From positions 62,001 through 126,000 of the forward strand of contig NZ_WVZN01000042.1 in NCBI RefSeq assembly GCF_011772445.1: 64,000 bases of DNA, read 5' to 3'. Position 1 is the stretch's first letter, and each line of letters starts with the position of its first letter. Positions 56,982 to 64,000 of this stretch are shown here, in pieces. This stretch comes from Hydrogenophaga sp. GTDB lineage: Bacteria > Pseudomonadota > Gammaproteobacteria > Burkholderiales > Burkholderiaceae_C. The position numbers and the translations under genes are program-made. The notes below the pieces were generated by a model. That model ran no database searches, had not been told where the DNA came from, and saw only the letters and a list, made by a program, of their open reading frames with translations.

Positions 56982-57539
56982 CTAGGCGTGCAGCCGCGAC
57001 GACTTCGGCAGGTGCGCCATCAGGAACTCCATCTGGTCCGCCAGGATGCGGCGGTTGCGCAGAATGAAGTCCTCCCAGAGGCTGGGCACGTAGGGCGCGT
57101 ACAGCAGCGGCATGTGCGCCTGCTCCGGCGTGCGGTTGCCCTTGCGGTGGTTGCACGACTTGCAGGCCGTGACCACGTTCATCCAGATGTCGCGCCCGTT
57201 CTGGCCGAAGGGCACGATGTGCTCGCGCGTCAGGTCTTCCTCGTGGAAGTGGTGGCCGCAGTAGGCGCAGACATTGCGGTCGCGCGAGAACAGCTTCTGG
57301 TTCGTGAGCGTCGGTCGAAGCTCGAAGGGGTTGATGCGCGGCACGCCCTGGGTGCCGATGATCGAGTTCACCGTGATCACCGACTGCAGACCGGTGACGG
57401 CGTTGTGTCCGCCGTGGAATACCGCGATCTCGGCGCCCACCTCCCAGCGCACCTCTTCCGCCGCGTAGTGCAACACGGCTTCTTCGAGGCTGATCCAGGA
57501 CTGGGGAAGTCCCTGCGCCGAGAGTTTCAAGACCTTCAA
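56982..57539 (-). CDS. HNH endonuclease family protein
   Basis: 185 residues. The zinc-supported HNH core is CAYCGHHFHEEDLTREHIVP...NVVTACKSCNHRKGNRTP, giving two Cys-x2-Cys pairs, the EH and the final NH. The TTG at 57539 is used because AAGGAG lies six bases upstream and because it gives the usual N-terminus (KVLKLSAQGLPQSWISLEEA). The gene is divergent from ribF. A DNA-repair or stand-alone nuclease role is possible; it does not resemble an intron-homing enzyme. Confidence 0.83.
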   Translation of the reverse strand: MKVLKLSAQGLPQSWISLEEAVLHYAAEEVRWEVGAEIAVFHGGHNAVTGLQSVITVNSIIGTQGVPRINPFELRPTLTNQKLFSRDRNVCAYCGHHFHEEDLTREHIVPFGQNGRDIWMNVVTACKSCNHRKGNRTPEQAHMPLLYAPYVPSLWEDFILRNRRILADQMEFLMAHLPKSSRLHA

Positions 57540-57590
57540 AACCGGCTCCTTCGTGCAATCGAGCGACTGGAAGAACCCGGAACCGCCAAG

Positions 57591-57602
57591 GGCCCCGGGG
57601 CC
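57591..57602. repeat. 12-bp perfect palindrome in the HNH/ribF gap
   Basis: GGCCCCGGGGCC lies between the divergent HNH and ribF genes, next to an AT-rich patch (ATATAACAATC). It could be a regulator site or chance in GC-rich DNA. Confidence 0.3.
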
Positions 57603-57696
57603 TGCGTTTTCGTGTGCCAATATAACAATCTTTGATGAAAGAACGTGTCCATGCGGGACAAGCCCCCGCGATGTGACAAAACCAGGCGCCCCACCC

Positions 57697-58761
57697 ATGC
57701 AAATCCTCCGCGGCCTGCAAAACCGCCCCCATGGCACGCCCGAGAGTCTGCGCGGCTGCGCCCTCACGATCGGCAACTTCGACGGCGTGCACCGCGGCCA
57801 CCAGGCCATGCTGGCGCTGCTGCAGAGCGAAGCACGCCACCGCGGAGTGCCCAGCTGCGTGATGACCTTCGAGCCGCACCCGCGCGACTACTTCGCGGCC
57901 CGCCACCGCAAACCCGAACTCGCGCCCGCGCGCATTGCCACCCTGCGCGACAAGCTCGAGGAGCTGCACCGCTGCGGGGTCGATCGCTGCGTCATCCTGC
58001 CCTTCAACGAACGCCTGGCCTCGCAGACCGCCACCTCCTTCATCGAGGACACCCTGGTCGGCACCCTGGGTGTGAAGTACGTGCTGGTGGGCGACGATTT
58101 CCGCTACGGCGCCCAGCGGGTGGGCGACTACGCCATGCTCGACGCCGCTGGCGCGCGGCTGGGCTTCGACGTGGCGCGCATGCAGAGCTACGAGGTGCAT
58201 GGCCTGCGCGTGTCCAGCTCGGCCGTGCGCGATGCCCTGGCCGAGGGCCGCATGGACGACGCCGCCGCGCTGCTGGGCCGGCCCTACGCCATCAGCGGTC
58301 ACGTGGTGCACGGGCGCAAGCTCGGGCGGGCGCTGGCCGAATCGGCGCCTGGCAAGGGCGACGGCTTTCGCACCCTCAACCTGCGCTTCGCGCACTGGAA
58401 GCCGGCCGCCAGCGGCATCTTCGCGGTGCTGGTGCACGGCCTGTGGGCCGAGCCCCTGCGCGGCGTGGCCAACCTGGGCGTGCGCCCGTCGCTCGACCCG
58501 GACGACGTCAACGGCGGGCGCGTGCTCCTCGAAACCCATTGCCTGGACTGGCCCGCAGGCCTGTCCGCCAGCCTGCCCGGGGGGGAGGCCTACGGTAAAA
58601 TCGTGCGGGTGGAACTGCTGCACAAACTGCACGACGAGCTGAAGTACGACAGCCTTGATGCCCTCACGCAAGGCATCGCGAAGGACGTCGCCGACGCGCG
58701 TGCGTTCTTCGAGGCCATGCATGGCCGCACGCACCGGCAGACCACCCGCGACCGAATTTGA
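57697..58761 (+). CDS. ribF: Bifunctional riboflavin kinase/FAD synthetase
   Basis: 354 residues: the FAD synthetase half has [28 protein letters not shown] and [13 protein letters not shown]; the kinase half starts at [13 protein letters not shown]. The usual kinase motif GFPTANL is altered here: an insert ([12 protein letters not shown]) is followed by FRTLNLRF, keeping Thr and Asn. [10 protein letters not shown] and the catalytic Glu region LLETHC are normal. It makes FMN and FAD and leads the ribF-ileS-lspA block. Confidence 0.93.
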   Translation: MQILRGLQNRPHGTPESLRGCALTIGNFDGVHRGHQAMLALLQSEARHRGVPSCVMTFEPHPRDYFAARHRKPELAPARIATLRDKLEELHRCGVDRCVILPFNERLASQTATSFIEDTLVGTLGVKYVLVGDDFRYGAQRVGDYAMLDAAGARLGFDVARMQSYEVHGLRVSSSAVRDALAEGRMDDAAALLGRPYAISGHVVHGRKLGRALAESAPGKGDGFRTLNLRFAHWKPAASGIFAVLVHGLWAEPLRGVANLGVRPSLDPDDVNGGRVLLETHCLDWPAGLSASLPGGEAYGKIVRVELLHKLHDELKYDSLDALTQGIAKDVADARAFFEAMHGRTHRQTTRDRI

Positions 58762-58785
58762 CGGGCCAAGGCCCGCTCGCTGCCC

Positions 58786-58859
58786 TTCGACAAGCTCAGG
58801 GCGAACGGCTGCTGAATCTCTCGCACACGCGCTCCCCCGCTCGGGCTGAGCTTGTCGAA
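58786..58859. repeat. REP-like inverted pair between ribF and ileS
   Basis: TTCGACAAGCTCAG at 58786-58799 and its perfect inverted copy CTGAGCTTGTCGAA at 58846-58859 are separated by 46 bases, with GGGCGAACGG after the left arm. This is the core of a short palindromic repeat very common in intergenic DNA of betaproteobacteria. Only this pair was seen in the window. Confidence 0.75.
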
Positions 58860-58877
58860 GCCAACACGCGAATCACC

Positions 58878-61823
58878 ATGTCCGAGACCAAGAACGCCTA
58901 CCCCGTCAACCTGCTGGACACGCCCTTCCCCATGCGCGGCGACCTGCCCAAGCGCGAGCCGGGCTGGGTGAAGCAATGGAACGATGAAGGCCTGTACCAG
59001 CGCCTGCGCGACGCGCGCCGCGGCGCCCCCCTGTTCGTGCTGCACGACGGCCCGCCCTACGCCAACGGCCAGATCCACATGGGCCACGCCGTCAACAAGG
59101 TGCTCAAGGACATGATCGTCAAGAGCCGCCAGTTGGCCGGCTTCGACGCGCAGTACATCCCCGGCTGGGACTGCCACGGTCTGCCGATCGAGAACGCGAT
59201 CGAGAAAAAGCACGGCAGGAACCTCAGCCGCGACGAGATGCAGGCCAGGAGCCGCGCCTACGCCACCGAGCAGATCGACCAGCAGCGCACCGACTTCAAG
59301 CGCCTGGGCATCCTGGGCGACTGGGAGCGCCCCTACCTCACCATGGCGCCGGCCAACGAGGCCGGCGAGATCCGCGCCTTCAAGCGCGTCATCGAACGCG
59401 GCTTCGTCTACCGCGGCCTCAAGCCGGTGTACTGGTGCTTCGACTGCGGCAGCTCGCTGGCCGAGTTCGAGATCGAATACGCCGACAAGAACAGCGACAC
59501 ACTGGACGTGGCTTTCGAGACCGATGACGCGGCGAAACTGGCCGCCGCCTTCGGTTTGAACGCCCTGCCGGCCGGCAAAGGCGGCTTCGCCGTCATCTGG
59601 ACCACCACCGCCTGGACCATCCCCGCCAACCAGGCGCTCAACGCCCACCCCGAACTCACCTACGCCCTGGTCGACACACCCAAGGGCTGCCTGGTGCTGG
59701 CCGAGTCACTGGTCGAGAAGTGCCTGGAGCGCTTCGGTCTGGAGGGCACGGTCATCGCCACCACCACGGGCGAGCGCCTCGGCGGCCTGAACTTCCGCCA
59801 TCCCCTGTACGACGCCGACAAGGGCTACCGGCGCCTGTCGCCCGTGTTCCTGGCCGACTACGTGAGCGACAGCGATGGCACCGGCATCGTGCACTCCTCG
59901 CCCGCCTACGGCCTGGACGACTTCAACTCCTGCATCAACAACGGCTTCACGGTCGAGGACATCCTCAACCCCGTGCAGGGCAACGGCGTCTATGCGGCCG
60001 ACTTCCCGCTCTTCGGCGGCCAGCACATCTGGAAGGCCGTGCCGCTGATCATCGCGGCGCTCAAGGCCGCCGGCCGCCTGATGAGCACCGTGGGCATCAG
60101 CCACAGCTACCCGCACTGCTGGCGCCACAAGACGCCCGTGATCTACCGCGCCGCCGCGCAGTGGTTCGTGCGCATGGACGAAGGCGAAGGCGTGTTCACC
60201 AAGGACAAGGCACCCAAGACGCTGCGCCAGACCGCGCTCGAGGCCATCGACCACACCGGCTTCTACCCCGAGAACGGCCGCGCCCGCTTGCGCGACATGA
60301 TCGCCAACCGGCCCGACTGGTGCATCTCGCGCCAGCGCAGCTGGGGCGTGCCCATCCCCTTCTTCCTGCACAAGGCCACGGGCGAGCTGCACCCCCGCAC
60401 CATGGAGATCCTCGACCAGGCCGCCGACATCGTCGAGAAGGGCGGCATCGAGGCCTGGAGCCGCGTCACCACCGAAGAGATCCTCGGCGCCGCCGACGCG
60501 CCGGACTACGACAAGAGCAGCGACATCCTCGAGGTCTGGTTCGACTCGGGCTCCACCTTCTCGCACGTGCTGCGCGGCAGCCACGCCAAGGCCTACCCCA
60601 ATGGCGCCTTCCACGCGCAAGGGCCCGAGGCCGACCTGTACCTCGAAGGCCATGACCAGCACCGCGGCTGGTTCCACAGCTCCCTGCTGCTGGGCTGCGC
60701 GCTCAACGACCGCGCGCCCTACCGCGGTCTGCTCACGCACGGCTTCACGGTGGACAGCCAGGGCCGCAAGATGAGCAAGTCGCTCGGCAACGGCATCGAC
60801 CCGCAGGAGGTCAACAAGAAGCTCGGCGCCGAGATCATCCGCCTGTGGGTGGCCGCCAGCGATTACTCGGGCGACATCGCGGGCGACGACAAGATCCTCG
60901 CGCGCGTGGTCGACGCCTACCGCCGCATCCGCAACACCCTGCGCTTCCTGCTCGCCAACCTGAGCGACTTCGACGCCGCGAAGCACGCCGTGCCGCTGAA
61001 CGAACTGCTCGAGATCGACCGCTGGGCCCTGGCGCGTACAGCGCAGTTCCAGGCCGAGGTGCTGGCCCACTACGAACGCTACGAGTTCCACCCCGTGGTG
61101 GCCAAGCTGCAGGTGTTCTGCTCCGAAGACCTGGGCGCCTTCTACCTCGACGTGCTCAAGGACCGGCTCTACACCAGTGCCCCCGACAGCCACGCGCGCC
61201 GCAGCGCGCAAACCGCGCTGCACCTCGTCGCGCACGCCATGCTGCGCTGGATGGCGCCCTTCATGAGCTTCACGGCCGAAGAGGCCTGGCCCGTGCTCGC
61301 GGGCACGGCGAACAAGGGCTCGATCTTCTTCGAGACCTGGGCCGACCTGCCGCCGGCCGACGAAGGCCTGCTGGCGAAGTGGGCGCGCCTGCAGAACATT
61401 CGCAACGAAGTGAACAGGAAGATCGAGTTGTTGCGCCAGAACGGCGCCGTCGGCTCGTCGCTGCAGGCACAGGTCGACATCTACGCCGATCGCGGATTGC
61501 TGGAGGATCTGCGCTCGCTGGGCAATGACCTCAAGTTCGTCTTCATCACTTCAGCCGCAACGGCCGTCGATGCCAGCACCGATGCGGCACAGTCGGCTAT
61601 TGCGTCGCTGGGCTTGCTCAGCGTCGAGGACCTGCGCGTCAACGAGGTGTTGAACGACCTGCCGAGCGTGCTCTTCGTCAACGTAACGCCCGCCACCGCG
61701 CCCAAGTGCGAGCGCTGCTGGCACTACCGCGAGGACGTGGGCCACGACTCGGCCCACCCCACGATCTGCGGCCGCTGCACCAGCAACCTCTTCGGCGCGG
61801 GTGAAACCCGCACGGTGGCCTGA
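58878..61823 (+). CDS. ileS: Isoleucyl-tRNA synthetase
   Basis: 981-residue class I synthetase. HIGH motif [20 protein letters not shown] near residue 60, editing domain (CP1) with [24 protein letters not shown] motif [11 protein letters not shown] near residue 635 and a C-terminal zinc finger [12 protein letters not shown]...ICGRC. All parts are intact. The ATG at 58878 is used; the upstream open frame crosses the REP-like pair. The stop overlaps lspA by one base. Confidence 0.97.
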   Translation: MSETKNAYPVNLLDTPFPMRGDLPKREPGWVKQWNDEGLYQRLRDARRGAPLFVLHDGPPYANGQIHMGHAVNKVLKDMIVKSRQLAGFDAQYIPGWDCHGLPIENAIEKKHGRNLSRDEMQARSRAYATEQIDQQRTDFKRLGILGDWERPYLTMAPANEAGEIRAFKRVIERGFVYRGLKPVYWCFDCGSSLAEFEIEYADKNSDTLDVAFETDDAAKLAAAFGLNALPAGKGGFAVIWTTTAWTIPANQALNAHPELTYALVDTPKGCLVLAESLVEKCLERFGLEGTVIATTTGERLGGLNFRHPLYDADKGYRRLSPVFLADYVSDSDGTGIVHSSPAYGLDDFNSCINNGFTVEDILNPVQGNGVYAADFPLFGGQHIWKAVPLIIAALKAAGRLMSTVGISHSYPHCWRHKTPVIYRAAAQWFVRMDEGEGVFTKDKAPKTLRQTALEAIDHTGFYPENGRARLRDMIANRPDWCISRQRSWGVPIPFFLHKATGELHPRTMEILDQAADIVEKGGIEAWSRVTTEEILGAADAPDYDKSSDILEVWFDSGSTFSHVLRGSHAKAYPNGAFHAQGPEADLYLEGHDQHRGWFHSSLLLGCALNDRAPYRGLLTHGFTVDSQGRKMSKSLGNGIDPQEVNKKLGAEIIRLWVAASDYSGDIAGDDKILARVVDAYRRIRNTLRFLLANLSDFDAAKHAVPLNELLEIDRWALARTAQFQAEVLAHYERYEFHPVVAKLQVFCSEDLGAFYLDVLKDRLYTSAPDSHARRSAQTALHLVAHAMLRWMAPFMSFTAEEAWPVLAGTANKGSIFFETWADLPPADEGLLAKWARLQNIRNEVNRKIELLRQNGAVGSSLQAQVDIYADRGLLEDLRSLGNDLKFVFITSAATAVDASTDAAQSAIASLGLLSVEDLRVNEVLNDLPSVLFVNVTPATAPKCERCWHYREDVGHDSAHPTICGRCTSNLFGAGETRTVA

Positions 61824-62347
61824 TGGCACGCGCGGGCCTGCGCGACATCGCGCCCTGGCTGGGCCTGGCCGCGCTGGCCTTCGCGCTCGACCAGATCACC
61901 AAGTGGCTCATCCTGGCGCGCTTCGCGCTGGGCGACAGCGTCACCGTCACGTCCTTCTTCAACGTGGTGCGTGTGCACAACGAGGGCGCGGCCTTCTCCT
62001 TCCTGGCCGGCGCCAGCGGCTGGCAGCGCTGGTTCTTCACCGCCATCGGCATCGCCGCCTCGGTGTTCATCGTCTGGATGCTGCGCAGCCACCCGGGGCA
62101 AAAGCTCTTTGCCTTCGCGCTCTCGTGCATCCTGGGCGGTGCCATCGGCAACGTGCTGGATCGCCTGGTGCACGGCTACGTGGTGGACTGGCTGGACTTC
62201 CACTGGTCCTTCCTCGCGGGCCTGTTCCCGGGCGGGCACTTCCCGTCCTTCAATCTGGCCGACACCTTCATCTCCATCGGCGCGGCCTGCCTGATCCTCG
62301 ACGAGATCCTGCGCGTGCGGAAGTCACGCGCCGCCAAGGCCCTTTAG
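61823..62347 (+). CDS. lspA: Lipoprotein signal peptidase
   Basis: 174-residue aspartic membrane peptidase (signal peptidase II) with four helices. The catalytic Asps are in [18 protein letters not shown] and [19 protein letters not shown] and NEGAAFSFL are family motifs. It removes signal peptides from prolipoproteins. ATG overlaps the ileS stop (TGATG). Confidence 0.96.
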   Translation: MARAGLRDIAPWLGLAALAFALDQITKWLILARFALGDSVTVTSFFNVVRVHNEGAAFSFLAGASGWQRWFFTAIGIAASVFIVWMLRSHPGQKLFAFALSCILGGAIGNVLDRLVHGYVVDWLDFHWSFLAGLFPGGHFPSFNLADTFISIGAACLILDEILRVRKSRAAKAL

Positions 62348-62412
62348 CGCCGGCCCTCGCGGCGGCGGCCGCGCGATGACAGAATGCCCGCTCCATTCCC
62401 GAGGAGACACCC

Positions 62413-63564
62413 ATGCCCGGCCTGCTGCCCGACGTCGACCCCGACGGCCTGCTCGAGTACTCGGTGGTCTACACCGACCGCGCGCTCAACCACATGTCCA
62501 AGCGCTTCCAGGGCGTGATGACCGGCATCTCCTCCCTGCTCAAGCGCGTCTATGGCGCGCACGCGGCGGTGCTGGTGCCTGGCAGCGGCACCTTCGGCAT
62601 GGAGTCGGTGGCGCGCCAGTTCGCGCACGGCAGGCACGTGCTGGTCATCCGCAACGGCTGGTTCAGCTACCGCTGGACGCAGATCTTCGACATGGGCGCC
62701 ATTCCTGCCAGCCATACGGTGATGAAGGCACGCCCGCAGCACAAGGGCGCGCAAGCTCCCTGGGCGCCCGCGCCCATCGACGAGGTGGTGGCCACCATCG
62801 CGCGTGAAAAGCCCGCGCTCGTCTTCGCCCCGCACGTGGAAACCGCAGCCGGCATGATCCTGCCCGACGACTACCTCAAGGCCGTGGCCGACGCGGTGCA
62901 CGCCGTGGGCGGCCTGTTCGTTCTGGACTGCATCGCCTCCGGCGCCATGTGGGTGGACATGAAGGCCACCGGCGTGGACATCCTCATCAGCGCGCCGCAG
63001 AAGGGCTGGAGCAGCTCGCCCTGCTGCGCGATGGTGATGCTGAGCGAGCGCGCGCGGGCGGCCATCGACGCCACGCAGAGCACCACCTTCGCCATGGACC
63101 TGAAGAAGTGGCTGCAGATCATGGAGGCCTACGAAGGCGGCGGACACGCGTACCACGCCACGCTGCCCACCGACGCCCTGGCCCGCCTGCACGCCACCAT
63201 GCTGGAGACCGAGGCCTATGGCTTCGAGCGCGTGCGCCAGGAACAGATCGCGCTCGGCCAGGCCGTGCGGGACGTGGTGGAACGCCACGGCTTCCCCAGC
63301 GTCGCCGCCGAGGGCTTCAAGGCCCCGGGCGTGGTGGTGAGCCACACCACCGACGCCGAGGTCCAGTCGAGCAAGGCCTTCCTGGCCCTGGGCCTGCAAA
63401 CCGCCGCCGGCGTGCCGCTGCAGTGCGACGAAGGCGCGGACTTCAAGACCTTCCGCATCGGCCTGTTCGGCCTGGACAAGTGGCACGACGTGCCGGCGAC
63501 GGTGGCGCGCCTGGAAGCCGCCCTGCAGCGCGTCGCGCCCTTGCCGCAAGCCCGAGCGGCCTGA
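62413..63564 (+). CDS. Class V aminotransferase, alanine-glyoxylate type
   Basis: 383-residue PLP enzyme. The PLP Lys is in SAPQKGWSSSP near residue 198, preceded by the Asp region LFVLDCIASGAMWVD and the phosphate-binding LVPGSGTFGMESVARQ. ATG follows GAGGAGAC. Substrate specificity is open: alanine-glyoxylate or serine-pyruvate transamination are the closest known activities. It lies downstream of lspA but 65 bases apart. Confidence 0.87.
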   Translation: MPGLLPDVDPDGLLEYSVVYTDRALNHMSKRFQGVMTGISSLLKRVYGAHAAVLVPGSGTFGMESVARQFAHGRHVLVIRNGWFSYRWTQIFDMGAIPASHTVMKARPQHKGAQAPWAPAPIDEVVATIAREKPALVFAPHVETAAGMILPDDYLKAVADAVHAVGGLFVLDCIASGAMWVDMKATGVDILISAPQKGWSSSPCCAMVMLSERARAAIDATQSTTFAMDLKKWLQIMEAYEGGGHAYHATLPTDALARLHATMLETEAYGFERVRQEQIALGQAVRDVVERHGFPSVAAEGFKAPGVVVSHTTDAEVQSSKAFLALGLQTAAGVPLQCDEGADFKTFRIGLFGLDKWHDVPATVARLEAALQRVAPLPQARAA

Positions 63565-63570
63565 GACCGC

Positions 63571-64000
63571 TCAGGGCAAGAGCACCGTGCAGCCCGTCGT
63601 CGCGCGGGCTTCCAGGCTCTCGTGCGCCTTCCGCACATCCGTCAGCGCAAAGCGCTGGTCGATGCGGATCTTCACCTTCCCGCTCACCACCACGTCGAAC
63701 AGGTCGTCGGCCATCTGCTGCGTGCGCTCGCGGTTGTTGATGTGCGAGAACAGCGTCTGACGCGTCACGTAGAGGGAACCCTTGCCCGCCAGGATGCCCG
63801 GCGCGAACGGCGGCACCGGGCCCGAGGCGTTGCCGAAGCTCAGCATCAGACCGAACGGCCGCAGGCAGTCCAGCGACTTGTCCCAGGTGTCCTTGCCCAC
63901 CGAGTCGTACACCACCTTCACGCCCTGCCCGCCGGTGATTTCCTTCACCCGCGCGGCGAAGTCCCCGGTTCGGTAGTTGATCGCGTGCTCGGCACCGTGA
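63571..64000 (-). CDS. Quinone oxidoreductase (zinc-independent MDR family), N-terminus beyond the window
   Basis: The last about 142 residues of an NADPH-dependent quinone oxidoreductase. HGAEHAINYRTGDFAARVKE, GVKVVYDSVGKDTWDKSLDC and LMLSFGNASGPVPPF match QOR-type MDR enzymes, and the C-terminus has ALTDVRKAHESLEARATTG. The NADPH-binding AAGGVG motif would lie to the right, outside the window. It is convergent with the aminotransferase. Confidence 0.9.
   Translation of the reverse strand, partial: HGAEHAINYRTGDFAARVKEITGGQGVKVVYDSVGKDTWDKSLDCLRPFGLMLSFGNASGPVPPFAPGILAGKGSLYVTRQTLFSHINNRERTQQMADDLFDVVVSGKVKIRIDQRFALTDVRKAHESLEARATTGCTVLLP

Noticed and set aside
56982..57539. Homing endonuclease or intron
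   Set aside because: The HNH gene is free-standing, with an intact neighbour on each side and no interrupted gene.
57540..57696. FMN riboswitch upstream of ribF
   Set aside because: The conserved FMN-aptamer segments were not found and the gap is short for the aptamer.

Overview
The window is GC-rich, densely packed bacterial DNA with short intergenic gaps and many start/stop overlaps. The housekeeping content (trxB, ftsK, lolA and rarA together; ribF-ileS-lspA; a perfect CIRCE box before rpoH; a CusF/DUF411 copper set) and the protein style point to a betaproteobacterium of the order Burkholderiales, most likely Comamonadaceae. That placement is inference from gene content; no rRNA or tRNA gene was seen. 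Function calls rest on motif reading only, with no database search.

Layout. 1-4.5 kb: a copper-handling set (multicopper oxidase, cupredoxin, DUF411 protein, CusF-like protein) interrupted by an unrecognised 491-residue gene. 4.6-8.9 kb: a PAS-containing chemoreceptor, then small membrane proteins with a LytS/LytTR-type two-component pair. 8.9-12.3 kb: a His/Pro-rich exported protein, a DUF924 protein, a DUF2157-like membrane protein, and a type III chaperone-like gene followed by a small repeat protein. 12.4-14.2 kb: glnS. 14.5-26.9 kb: a minus-strand operon of about 11 kb that matches in content and order a 2-furoate (furoyl-CoA) catabolic set, hmfABCDE, followed by a complete Liv-type ABC transporter, with an AraC regulator upstream.

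27-31 kb: an accessory patch with a NERD-nuclease/UvrD-helicase fusion, a small membrane protein, and a three-gene overlapping operon (HTH-nucleotidyltransferase, HEPN-like protein, GIY-YIG-like nuclease) preceded by a perfect 12-bp inverted repeat at its start codon. This is the best candidate here for an undescribed defence or toxin-antitoxin type module. 31-36 kb: pcp, a DUF3014 protein, a DUF6496 protein, rpoH with CIRCE, and a membrane protein with a degenerate GGDEF domain.

35.7-41 kb: lysS and a second Liv transporter (HMGF, no binding protein). 41-47.9 kb: rarA, lolA, ftsK, a Crp-like regulator, trxB, rpmB, rpmG. 48-57 kb: a fatty-acid desaturase, an RNA methyltransferase, prfC, an AraC regulator, a LysE exporter, purN and a pair of acyl-CoA dehydrogenases. 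57-64 kb: an HNH endonuclease, ribF-ileS-lspA, a class V aminotransferase, and a quinone oxidoreductase cut by the window end.

No CRISPR array, insertion sequence, tRNA or rRNA was found. Starts were moved from the longest open frame to internal ATG/GTG/TTG codons wherever a ribosome binding site, signal peptide or overlap supported it.
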